From Lunularia cruciata (lineage: Eukaryota; Streptophyta; Marchantiopsida; Lunulariales; Lunulariaceae): a DNA stretch of 64,000 bases. Under the pieces are notes generated by a model, which made no database searches, was not told where the DNA came from, and worked only from the letters and a program-made list of their open reading frames with translations. Of the stretch, positions 13,087-22,315 are shown one piece after another. Location: positions 44,678,243 through 44,742,242 of the forward strand of contig OX419761.1 in NCBI GenBank assembly GCA_948567375.1, given 5' to 3'. Every line of letters starts with the position of its first letter. Position 1 is the stretch's first letter. A program made the translations under genes and the position numbers.

Positions 13087-13213
13087 CTTTCTAGATCATT
13101 CTTTGAAGTGCTTCAAAGGACATTTGAGAGCTCACTTTTCCATCCTAGGGTAAAATTGAAAGAGTGGGATGAGGATTTTAGCTTCTAGGAATTTGAGGGA
13201 AGTTTCTTGCAGA
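13087..13213. repeat. Left part of a ~200-bp direct repeat interrupted by element A
   Basis: The sequence tttctttctagatcattctt and what follows up to the insertion point is repeated at 23223-23350. When element A and one duplicated CAGA are removed, the first copy continues into 23153-23222, and a second copy follows directly. The second copy has TAGA where the first has the target CAGA, so it serves as an adjacent empty site and confirms A's ends. Confidence 0.8.
13210..13213. repeat. Target-site duplication CAGA, left of element A
   Basis: CAGA lies immediately before TGTCACGCC and again immediately after GCACGACA at 23149-23152. Four-base duplications are made by DDE-type integration. Confidence 0.85.
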
Positions 13214-13660
13214 TGTCACGCCATTTGTAGTTCCGCATCTAGATGCTCGGACACTGGAGTTCCAGTGATGGTAGTTAGAGTTATTCTAGCTGTTTCTCAG
13301 GGACTACTTTTCAACGGTTAGATTTTGTGTTCGGGGTACTGACTTCACGTGGGGCCCACCGTCACTTTGCACCGTTTGCACCGTCGAGTGTGCCGTCAGC
13401 GGGACCGTTAGGGTTTCAGGGCTAGCTCGAGTCCAGGGGGTATAGTTTTGAAGTGAGCTCCAGAGAGCTCACTTCTCTGATGTTGAGCCTTCGAGTTCCT
13501 GGCTATGGTGGACAGAGGCCGGCGAGCGTCACCTGGATTCTCTATGCTTGAGTGGGTGTGGCTTGACTATAATCAGTGCCCAGTTGTTGGCAGTTTATAG
13601 AGTGACAGATCAAGTACTGATCTGAGTTGAGTTGAGTTGAAGTGTTAAGCAATCTGATTA
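13214..13660 (+). repeat. Element A: A1 terminal repeat
   Basis: 447 bp starting TGTCACGCC and ending gcaatctgatta. It is repeated as A2 (22595-23042) but, unlike a normal 5' LTR, is not followed by the 105-bp B module that closes the element's 3' end. It presumably holds the promoter; no TATA box was confidently placed. Confidence 0.9.
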
Positions 13661-13668
13661 CATCAGAG
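13658..13668 (+). promoter_or_regulatory. Candidate primer-binding site at the end of A1
   Basis: ttacatcagag directly at the A1 boundary shares 8 of 11 bases with the initiator-Met site TGGTATCAGAG, including an unbroken ATCAGAG, but lacks TGG. The same sequence is at the matching point of copy B. Adjacent placement supports it; the missing TGG argues against. Confidence 0.35.
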
Positions 13669-14392
13669 AAGTCAAGTCAGGGGGAAATCGGGTGTAGGAA
13701 TGTTGAGTGTTGGTGGTATCTCCAAGCTCGGTGGATCGTGGTAGCTCGATTCAGGTTTTATGTTTCCCTAGTGTGCAGAAGCTCGTGTAGTTGATGCAAA
13801 TTTGGCAGTTAGGCGGACGGTGTGCGGAAGCGCTGGCCAAATTTCGAGCAAAGAAGGAGCAATTTTTGAGCAGTGTTGTGATTTTGAGCTCAGGAGGTGA
13901 AAGCAAGACCAATTTGCTGCGAGTTGGGCTCAGAAAGTGAAATTGAAGGTGGAGTTGGAAAGCTCTTCTCATGAAATTGTGATTTGGAAAAACCCGTTTT
14001 GTCAATTTGGCTCGAGTGGAAAGTTAGCGGGGGATTTGGCGGACACCCATCTTTAGGGTTTATGTCAGATTTTCGTCAGATTTTGGGCCAGAATTGGAGG
14101 AGTTTTGCTGTTTGGCCAGATTTGGAGAAGTTTCGCTAGTTTGGAGGAGTTTCGCAGATTTGGAGAAGTTTTGCCAATTTTGGAGGAGGTTCGAAGTGGC
14201 AACAAGAAAGGCCTCATTTGGCTGAATTTCGGCGTTTCAAGGCTTCGAGGCATAGGGCTGTGGGCTATGAGAGGCTACGAAGGCCTAGAAGGGCCAGAAG
14301 GGCCAGCAAGCCAGCTTGCTGGCGTGAGGTTAGCTAGTTTAGTGTAGATCTTGGTCATTGGTTGGCAAAATCTGCATTTCTTGCTAGATTGT

Positions 14393-14466
14393 GCGCAACA
14401 GGGTTTGACCCCTAGATCTCTTGTTCCTAGACTGGTGCCCTAGCCAACTGGTCCACCCTCACTTGT
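14393..14466 (-). other. tRNA-like relic in the leader
   Basis: The minus strand has an A-box-like TGGACCAGTTGG (14445-14456) and a B-box-like GGGTCAAACCC (14401-14411) at tRNA spacing, with a 7-nt loop region between weak anticodon-stem partners. Pairing of the acceptor and D stems is poor, so this is not a working tRNA gene. It is also present in copy B (40551-40624), so it belongs to the element. It may be a captured tRNA or SINE head. Confidence 0.45.
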
Positions 14467-14596
14467 TGTCATAGTGACTGTGCCACTGTTATCTATACAC
14501 ATGTAGCTTTGGCTAGGAGAGGCAGTTTGATCCCATTCTTGGTGATCTTGGTAGCTTAGGACTTAGATCCGAACTACTCTTATGTCAAATGCCAAA

Positions 14597-14609
14597 TGGT
14601 GGCAGAGTC
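14597..14609 (+). promoter_or_regulatory. Alternative primer-binding-site-like sequence
   Basis: TGGTGGCAGAGTC matches 9 of 12 bases of the initiator-Met site TGGTATCAGAGC and starts with TGG. It is conserved in copy B at 40756. It lies about 0.94 kb downstream of A1, and A2/B2 contain no copy of the sequence between, so a standard LTR boundary here is unlikely. Confidence 0.25.
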
Positions 14610-15016
14610 AATCCCGTGTTGTGTTATGAGATGGAGGGTTTTTGTTTAGATTTCTTGTGATTGGATCCCCTCCATTCTCTGCTTCCTGTTTGTGCACCAC
14701 GTTTGTGTGAGGTGCCTTGACTTTTGAGCGTTGGTGCTCTGGTGTGCTCTCGGTGGTGAGGCTGGAGTGATGACCAGTCAGACTACCTTTGTTTCTCTCC
14801 GGTGAGGCTGGAAGTGATGACCTGCAGACCGTGAGAGTGCGTGTTATGATGGCAGGTTACAGGTTGCCCTTCCCCTAGTGTTGTTATCTCGATAGAGTTA
14901 CATTAGTGGGTGGTGTTTAGTTGGTGTTGGCACGTGGTGGTGTTGGCACTTGGTGGGGTACTTGCGGTTGCGACTTGCGGTTGCAGTTGGTGGTTCGGGT
15001 TTGCTGTTGCAGTTAC

Positions 15017-16123
15017 ATGGTCACGACGGAGTTCTTTGGAGATTCCAGAGGAGTTAGCCCTGCAGTACGCAGTGGGTTTACTCGGAGTGGTGCTCGGTAT
15101 CAGCCTGTATCTCAGGTCCCAATGAGGGAGGAGATTGACTCTGAGTTGGAGTTTGACACAGGAGCTGATTCAGTTGAGAGTGCACTTGGTGTGTCTGCAC
15201 CGTTGTTGTGGGACATGGACGAGATTTATGGGGCCTCCAAAGGCCCTAGGCGTTACTCTGGTACAGTGGGTACCATTGAGTTGGATGACTTCATCCAGGA
15301 GTTCGATAGTTGGTGTGATCTGCAGCAGATGCGGAACCCGACTTTGTTCACACCCTTCATGGCATGGAAGGGGTTGTTTCAGCACTTGGAGGGTCCACCG
15401 ATGGACGACTACCATGAGTTCAGGAGAGCTCATTTGGAGGAGATTGAGTTATGGAGACAGTATTGGTCTCCTCACTATGTCTCTATCACTTCAGGCTCGG
15501 TGGCCAGGAGTAGATCGGCTGTACCTACGAGTTCTAGCTCGAGTAGTGTGGGTGGAGCTAGTGGAGGTGCACTAGCTGGAGATAGTGCTACTACGATTGG
15601 AGGTACCGCTGCAGGAGGTGGTGTGGTACCGGGGTTTAACCCCATGGTGGAGTTCCTATGTTTGAGGCAGAACTACCAGGGAGTGCGGACTGACAAGCTG
15701 AGGAGCTTGCAGGAGTTCCAGCGGAAGGCTGGAGAGAGCCTACGCGAGGCATATACTCGCATGAGGCGGCTGATCAGTTTCACTCAGTGAGTTACTGAGG
15801 CCCAGGCAGTCCAGTTTTGGTATGGGATACTGGACAGGGAGTTGCGACGTAGAGTTCGTGATGCTACGTTGTTGCAGGCTACTTCGCCCACTTTGGCAGT
15901 AGTCTTTGGTTTGGCTGAGCGTATTGAGCTCAACATGGTGGAGGAGAGAGTGGTGACATCTGGATTTGGTAGGGAGACCTCATCCACGGTTGTGACTTCT
16001 TCTGGAGTGCAGCAGAGTGCACCACGCCCAGTTGTTTTTTGAGGACAGGGTGGACAGCCCAGATCCTATGGAGCGAGTGGAGGGCCTAGTGGAGTTAGAC
16101 CCTTACCCTCATTTTTGGGTCAG
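15017..16123 (+). pseudogene. Element A: gag (capsid) region
   Basis: Structural protein region that would form the virus-like particle. The segment GTIELDDFIQEFDSWCDL near 15270-15325 and FQRKAGESLREAYTRMRRLI near 15718-15777 fit the retrotransposon gag fold, with TQxVTEAQAVQFWYGILD continuing after the stop at 15788. A Ser/Gly-rich linker lies near 15525-15625. B has no stop at 15788 (GGA), so gag was open at that point in the common ancestor. TGA 16040 and TAG 16124 separate it from the zinc knuckles in both copies. Confidence 0.7.
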
Positions 16124-16150
16124 TAGCAGCCAGTGAGTGGTGGTGTTGCT

Positions 16151-16285
16151 TGTTGGACTTGTGGTGGACCTCACCATAGGAGAGAGTGTACTCAAGGCAG
16201 CGGACCTGATACCTCTGGTGCATCACAGCCAGCACAGAGGCAGTGTGAGCACTGCCATAGATTTGGTCATACTAGTGACCGCTGT
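16151..16285 (+). CDS. Element A: two zinc knuckles (nucleocapsid)
   Basis: First knuckle CWTCGGPHHRREC (C-x2-C-x3-H-x4-C; the neighbouring His allows x4/x3). Second, canonical CEHCHRFGHTSDRC (C-x2-C-x4-H-x4-C), 16244-16285. An RGG-rich stretch follows (16340-16400), then a short heptad-like IEQLEQRLASM. These bind RNA in retroelement nucleocapsid proteins. They lie inside the 702-codon open stretch 16133-18241 that continues to protease and methyltransferase. Confidence 0.85.
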
Positions 16286-17099
16286 TTTGACCTACACCCG
16301 GAGTTACGGAGTGGTAGGGCTGCTATGGCAGGTAGTAGAGGAGCTCCAGTTCATGGAGGACGAGGTGGTAGAGGTGGTGGTAGAGGATCTACACCTAGTA
16401 GGAGTGCGGTACCTGCCCTTACTTCTGACACAGCTATGGCTACTCGGATTGAGCAGTTGGAGCAGAGATTGGCTAGTATGGCTATTGCTCAGAGGAGATC
16501 AGATTCGGGTGCTGAGGCTTCCACCTCATATGTTGGTGATAGAGATGCTTTGGACTTCATGTGCGGAGCAGCACAGGTGGATGCATCGGCAGCAGTGACT
16601 AGGAGTGCAATACGTGCTCCAGAGCCTAGAGGAGCATCAGTGGAGTTGGACCCACAGAGAGGAGAGGTTGGGAGACAGGTCAGACTTCCCCAGTCTTTCA
16701 TGCTATCTGAGGCATTGCAGACGACATCCATGGTTCCTAGACGTCCCAGTGCAGGTGTGGTAGGTGGTGATGGAGTACATGATGGACTACCTGCTAGTCA
16801 GCCACCTACTCCTACACAGACTGAGTCTAGCATGATGTTGGGGGCGGCTCAGCTGATTATGCGGCATCCTTTATTTTCAGCCAGTGACATGTTTACATTG
16901 GGAGTTGACCCAGCCCCAGTGTTCCGGTTGGCTGCCACATTGTGTGAGAGTAGGGATGGTGCAGTTCCTACTACTAGAGCAGAGGTGGTTGGTAGTGGAG
17001 CTAACTTGGTTGAGGAGCATGGGATCCGTTCAACAACCAGTGGTTTATGGCAGGCAGCAGCGGCTAGACTGGAGGAGTTGCCAGCTAGACCGGCCTTTG

Positions 17100-17500
17100 A
17101 GAGAGCGTGGTTTACACCTGGTGTTGTCCTATTGGATAACCAGAGGGGGATCTTTCGTTTGGTGGGACCTTCAGGGAAGGTCTATACACCACAAAGAGTC
17201 TTGTTAGACTCTGGTGCGCAGCCCCTTATGTTGGGGAAGGCTGCAGTTGTTGGTCTGGAGTTACGGAAGACCGATGTGGAGAGGTGTCCATTTCAGATCC
17301 AGACATCTCTAGGTGGTGGTTTGACACAATACATCACACGTGGGGAGCTTGTTGTCCAGGTTCAGCCTGGTCATCCGACTGATAGCTCAGTGGTGAGAGC
17401 TCAGGCTATTGCGACGATAGCTGAGTCCTATGATGTGCTAGTTGGGGGAGCAGTGTTATACCCTATGGGTTTCAATATTGACTATTGGGAGGAGACAGCC
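17100..17500 (+). CDS. Element A: aspartic protease
   Basis: VLLDSGAQPLMLG with the catalytic DSG (Asp codon 17207-17209), followed by ITRGELVVQVQPG and YDVLVGGAVLYPMG, which corresponds to the family's ILGxxxL segment. The domain would cleave the polyprotein. Copy B has a TAG right after DSGA (43365). Between here and the methyltransferase lie about 135 residues with no recognised domain, including a hydrophobic AALVLAFSGAV and an acidic stretch DECEDEPPE. Confidence 0.8.
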
Positions 17501-17904
17501 TCTTATAGACCTGGTTGGCAGTCTCGTGAGGGACGGGTATGTCGCCTACCAGTACGCTTTAGTAGTGGCAGTCTTGGCTCACTACAGTTCGGGACCATGG
17601 CAGCATTAGTTTTGGCTTTCAGCGGTGCAGTTACTTGGCCTGGTGACTTGTTGGAGGGGAACGCCCATGCAGAGGATACTCCAGTACCAGAGGAGATCAC
17701 TCGGCTATGGAGTACGAGTGGGATTGTTCCATCCACCTTGGATGTTCCATTGTGGAGTTCAGAGGAGGCATTGCAGCAGCATGCAGATCAGTTGGTGCAG
17801 CAGGCTTGGAGTGGAGCCTTCGTACCATCAGGGGATGAGTGTGAGGATGAGCCTCCAGAGGCGATTGCTTTGACACCTCTGGATACCACACTCATTGCTT
17901 GGCA

Positions 17905-18900
17905 GTATCCAGTAGAGGGGATATGCCTATTGGAGTTGTTTGGTGGGATCAGCAGCGGACTAGCTGCGGTGTTACAGGCGGGTATCCGAGTACAGAGGTA
18001 CTTGTATGTAGAGAGAGATGAGACTGCTAGGCGAGTCTCTCTACATCATGTGGCACACTTGGCCTATCGGTATCCGGAGTTATTACCGATGTCAGCAGTC
18101 AGAGGTTACCAGAAGGCCTTACCAGGAGACATTTCCTTACTGGGGGCGCATGACCTAAAGAGACATGGGCCTGTTCACTTGGTGATTTTTGGATGGCCAT
18201 GTCAGGGACATACACGTGCGGGCCGCGGTTTGGGTCTTTAGGATCCTTGTTCTGGTGTGTTTTGGGAGATGTTACGGATATTACGACATCTCCAGGTTCA
18301 TCAGTCTGTTTCTCCAGCTTACCTTTTGGAGAACGTTCCTTTGTTGGGTGATTCTCGCACTAGAGTGGTGGCGAGTACACATCAGGTCCATTCTTGGATG
18401 GGACCTGCTGTATTGTTAGATGCAGCCAGAGTGGGATCACGAGCTCATCGTCTTCGTCTTTGGTGGACGAACCTTTTACCCAGAGAGGTTCTATAGCGTG
18501 CTTATGATGGGATTCAGCGACTGGACCACATTCTTGTTGATGATATCTTGGATGTTGGGCGTCAGTCTCAGACAGTGGTAGTGGCTGATAGGTCACCTAT
18601 GGCAGTGGTGAACCTAGTTGGACAGCCTAGAGCTGCATTTCCCACACTCATGAGTTTCCCAAGCTCTCATGCTTTTTGAGAGGGAGGACCTGGACTTGTT
18701 TGGGACTCACAATTACAGCAGTTGGTGGAGCCCAATGTTGATGAGAGAGAGCAGGCGATGGGTTTTCGCACCGGTATTACCGCTGTTCCAGTAGTGTCAG
18801 AGGCATCCAGGCGTCAGGTGTTAGGTTAGGCTATGGACCTGAACTGTTTGACCTGGATTGTGAGCCTTGGTTTGGCAGAGCAACGTAGGATGCGTTTGAT
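17905..18900 (+). CDS. Element A: C5-cytosine DNA methyltransferase domain
   Basis: Transfers a methyl group from S-adenosylmethionine to cytosine in DNA. Motifs in canonical order: I, CLLELFGGISSGLAAVL (about 17923-17973); II-like YVERDETARRV; IV, GWPCQGHTRAG with catalytic Cys codon 18200-18202; VI, LLENVPLLG with ENV at 18329-18337; VIII, SRAHRLRLWWTN (about 18438-18473); IX-like EPNVDEREQAMGF (about 18730-18768); X-like RRQVLG, stop, AMDLNCLTWIVS (18809-18868). ENV followed by SRAHRxRxWW is most like the DNMT3 type. The unpermuted order differs from plant DRM enzymes. It sits between protease and RT in the same frame. Stops at 18239, 18494, 18677 and 18827 break this copy; B reads CAG at the first two. 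Confidence 0.88.
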
Positions 18901-19201
18901 AGGCATCACCACTCGGACACTTGTGAGCCCTGTGCCGATCGAGACGATTCAGGCACATGCTGGGGGCGATGGACCGAGTGGACATGGTATTCTTGGGACA
19001 CATCCAGTAGCTACTAGGGAGAGTGGTCTACTTGGAGTCCATCCAGGTGAGCGTGGGCTACTTGGATTACCCCCTTGGTCCACATGGGATGCAGCCAGAG
19101 GACGTATGGAGCTTGCAGCTAGAGTGGAGGGAGTTTTTCACACAGAGGTTGGGACCTCTAGTGGTCGGGAGCATGACACCATTGCTCCCAAGGGCCCAGT
19201 G

Positions 19202-19399
19202 TAGCAGCCAGTCAGTACGTCTTCCACTCCTACTACAGTTACAGAGGATACTTGGGAGCCAGATCTTGGACCCAAGCTTACTGGAGAGGAAAGACGGAGG
19301 GTTTGGAGGTTCTTGAGGAGTCACACGAGTTGTTTTGCCTTCAGTATGAAGAATTTGGGTGCTCTGAAGGGACTTGGTATACGGATTGAGCTGACTAAC
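19202..19399 (+). other. Linker between methyltransferase and RT
   Basis: A TAG at 19202-19204 followed by CAG CCA opens this stretch. The frame then continues through a Thr/Ser-rich linker and ERRRVWRFLRSHTSCFAF, the usual segment before the RT fingers, into the RT. Copy B has lost this part. Confidence 0.6.
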
Positions 19400-20290
19400 G
19401 ACACACCTGTTTTCCGACGTCCTTATCGATATAGTGAGATGGAGAGGACATTGATTCAGAGCCGGAGTCGTGACCTTTTTGAGGCTGGTTTGGTGGAGAT
19501 TTCACATGGAGAGTATGCATCAGCGATAGGGATGCCAGCCAAGAAGGATATGCATGGCAACTATACAGATAGGCGGATGTGTGGAGATTACCGTCCTATC
19601 AACCGACAGACCAGGGCTGATCGGTATGCCATGCCTACACCGAAGGAGATTTTTGATGCGATTGGGCATGCAAAGGTCTTCAGTACTTTGGATCTTCGAG
19701 CGGGATATCATCAGTTGCCGATCAGGGAGGAAGATAAGTCCAAGACAGCATTTTGGGCTATTGATCCTCACGGCAAGGATGTGTTATATCAGTGGAGATT
19801 CTTACCATTTGGGTTGAAGAATGCTCCTGCTGAGTTCCAGAGGGTCATGGATAGGATCCTAGCTGGACTGGATTTTGCTCGGTGCTATATTGATGACATT
19901 TTGGTATATAGCACTACTGTGGAGGAGCATGAGAGACAATTGTTGGAGGTGTTTGAGAGGTTGAGATCTCATGGACTCAAATTACATCCTGGGAAGTGTA
20001 GGTTCTTCCATGAGCAGGTTGAGTATTTGGGTCACACTATCTACCCCGGAGGACTTGGTGTTCAGCAGACCAAGGTGGAGGCTATTGCACATATTCCTCG
20101 GCCTACGGATGTGAGCAGAGTGCGAGCATTCCTTGGGTTGGCAAACTTCTATCGCCGCTATGTTAGAGGATTTAGTGCCATTGCCAAGGCCTTGACAAAG
20201 CTGACCAAGCTAACACAGGAGTGGTGTTGGGGAGATGAGCAGGAGAGAGCTTTTGTAGAGCTCAAGGAGAGGTTGACATCTGCTCCTATT
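19400..20290 (+). CDS. Element A: reverse transcriptase
   Basis: Intact RT within the 627-codon open stretch 19313-21196. Motifs in order: RRPYRYSEMER, a GMPAKKD segment where relatives have VxVKKKDG, MCGDYRPINRQT, FSTLDLRAGYHQLPI, FLPFGLKNAPAEFQRVMD, the catalytic YIDDILVY (YIDD codons 19886-19897), and VEYLGHTI then RAFLGLANFYRRYV. All expected polymerase aspartates are present. It would synthesise element cDNA. Copy B lacks the whole domain through an in-frame deletion. Confidence 0.93.
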
Positions 20291-20700
20291 TTGAGGAGAC
20301 CGATTAGGGGACGACCATTTCAGGTTCACATTGATTGGAGTATGTTGGGGCTTGGAGCGGTGCTCACCCAACATGATGATGAGGAGAAGGAGTTTGTGGT
20401 GGCCTATGCTAGTCGCTCCAACAATTCAGCGGAGGCGAAGTATAGTTCATATGAGGGAGAGTGCTTGGCAGCAGTTTGGGCAGTAGCACATTTCCAATGT
20501 TACCTATTTGGTAACCCCTTCACTCTCATCACTGATCATCAGCCGTTGAAGTGGTTGATGGAGTCCGACAAGCTTTCAGGGAAGCTTGCACGATGGGCTC
20601 TGATTTTACAGGAGTATGATTTCACGGTTGTTCACAGACCTGGAATGGTGAACCGTGATGCAGATGGGTTGAGTAGAAACCCATGTCCCAACCAGCAGGA
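20291..20700 (+). CDS. Element A: RNase H
   Basis: FQVHIDWSMLGLGAVLTQ (first Asp), YASRSNNSAEAKYSSYEGEC (Glu) and LITDHQPLKWL (Asp), then LARWALILQEYDF and HRPGMVNRDADGLSR with the late Asp. All catalytic acidic residues are visible. It is contiguous with the RT in the same open frame. It would degrade the RNA template. Confidence 0.9.
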
Positions 20701-20929
20701 TCAGACCAGAGCACGTTGGCATGGTGAGACAGATGAGGAGATGGTGCCAGGTTGGCATGCATCGGCCTTTCTGTGTATATTTGCAGAGACTTTGGTGGTA
20801 TCTCTCTCAGCACATACAGGAGGAGTTATTGAGGTCACAGATCCAGAGAGTGAAGATATTGGTACAGTTCAGCGAGACATTCATGATGATGTCTTAGTGA
20901 TGGACTATCTTCGCACTGGTGTTGTGGGT

Positions 20930-22170
20930 GGCACAGTTGGGGCCAAGGAGAGAGACCGTGTTCTTCAGCGAGCCAGACGGTTCAGATTGGAGGGTAGACA
21001 TCTTTTGCGTGTATGGGAGGATGGTAGAGTGCGAGTAGTACCACTTCCATCACAGAGACCACAGTTGGTCCGTCATGCTCATGAGGAGCTAGGACATTTT
21101 GGAGTAAAGCGTACATATAGCTTGCTCCAGAGTCATTATTGGTGGCGCGGTATGCAGACCGAGGTACAGCAGTTTGTTGCCAGATGTGTGGTTTGAGACC
21201 GAGTTAGAGCATCATTCAATGCTCCTACGCCACAGTTACACCCATTACCTATCATGGGATTGGGTTACCATTGGAGTTTGGACTTTGCCGGACCTTTACC
21301 ACTGACTGTGAGACATCATCGGTATGTTTTGGTGATGGTGGAGCACTTCTCCAAGTGGATTGAGTTGGTGGCACTTCTTGACAAGTCTAGTGAAGGGACA
21401 GCTTACTCGTTCCTGGATCGAGTTCTTAGTCATTTTGGTGCACCAGCTGAGGTTTTGACTGATCAGAGTACAGAGTTCTTGGGAGAGTTTCAGGTCTTGT
21501 GTGACAAGGCTTTGATTGATCATCGTACTACATCCCGAGATCACCCTGAGGCAGATGGCTTAGCAGAGAGAGTGGTTCAGATGGTGAAGAGAGGATTGCG
21601 AAAGTATGGTTTGCAGAGAGGCCACTTGGGAGATTGGGATCTCCAGTTACCTTGGTTGGCCATGGGCTATCGGTTCAGCCGGCAAGCCTCCTTAGCATCC
21701 TTCTCTCCATACTTTCTACTCTATGGACGAGATCCAGATTTACCTGCAGCCATTTGTCGAGATGCTACTGTAGTTTTGGACTTGGATGACCCTGATGTAT
21801 GGATGAGCGCATGTTCTCAGCGGGCAGAGATCTTTCGGAGAGTGATGCCAATGGCCTTCGAGAACTTGGCGATTGCTCAGCATAGAGATACTTTACGCTA
21901 TGCTACCATTCGAGGAGGAGGTTATAGACCCTCGATCCGTCGATTTCATCCAGGTGACTATGTATATCTACAGCAGACAGCACCAACGACACTTGATGTT
22001 TCTACAGGCCGCACTATCTTGAGAGTGCGTGAGGTTTTGCCATCTGGAGTCCTTGTGTTAGAAGGACGTGATGGTGTTGTTTGGAAGGATCATGTGCGCA
22101 ATTGTGTGCCATGCCACCTCCCAAACATTGATGGTACTATGGACCCAAGCTTGGCACTTGTACGTGCAGG
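20930..22170 (+). CDS. Element A: integrase (zinc region, DDE core, C-terminal module)
   Basis: The zinc region has HAHEELGHFG and ends RCVV followed by TGA (21194-21196), where B reads TGT; the TGA replaces the last zinc-binding Cys. The core has SLDFAGP (Asp codon 21281), LTDQSTEF (Asp codon 21461) and ADGLAERVVQ (Glu codon 21566). By my count 34 residues separate Asp and Glu, one fewer than in element E. The C-terminal part has HPGDYVYLQQ and TILRVREVLPSGVLVLEG, a GPY-like module. It would join cDNA to host DNA with the observed 4-bp stagger. Confidence 0.88.
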
Positions 22171-22174
22171 CTTG

Positions 22175-22315
22175 AGGTGTATGTTATGTGGCTCTTTTGG
22201 TGGAGCTGCTACTATGTTAGTGTGTGATAGCTGTTCGAGAGGATGGCATATGGCATGTATGACTCCTCCCCTCACGGTGGTTCCTCAGGGACAATGGTTA
22301 TGTCCTAGATGTACT
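22175..22315 (+). CDS. Element A: C-terminal PHD finger
   Basis: The last 47 residues form a C4HC3 zinc finger: CMLC, CDSC, HMAC and CPRC, with spacing C-x2-C-x11-C-x2-C-x4-H-x2-C-x14-C-x2-C and the hallmark Trp two residues before the last Cys pair (QWLCPRC). PHD fingers usually bind the N-terminal tail of histone H3. It sits where chromoviruses carry a chromodomain and is followed by the stop. All eight ligands are kept in copy B (46161-46301). A reader role in target choice is inferred. Confidence 0.9.

Larger units (their letters stand above)
13661..15016 (+). other. Element A: 5' leader
   Basis: About 1.36 kb between A1 and the first in-frame ATG, conserved in copy B (39842-41159). It contains a GA-rich imperfect repeat with units around 'tttggagaagtttcg' (14094-14195), a tRNA-like segment on the minus strand (14393-14466) and a second possible primer-binding site (14597). 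No long open frame was recognised in it. Confidence 0.6.

Noticed and set aside
14393..14466. Functional tRNA gene
   Set aside because: Acceptor, D and anticodon stems pair poorly; only the A- and B-box-like parts are convincing.
16137..16598. Second-frame open stretches overlapping the gag and methyltransferase region (also 15135, 16884, 42283, 43030)
   Set aside because: Shadows of the main frame caused by low stop density in GC-richer sequence; low-complexity translations without domains.
17905..18900. Bacterial restriction-modification methyltransferase or contamination
   Set aside because: No restriction enzyme partner; the domain is in frame between retroelement protease and RT, occurs in two independent insertions, and one copy is nested inside a plant chromovirus.
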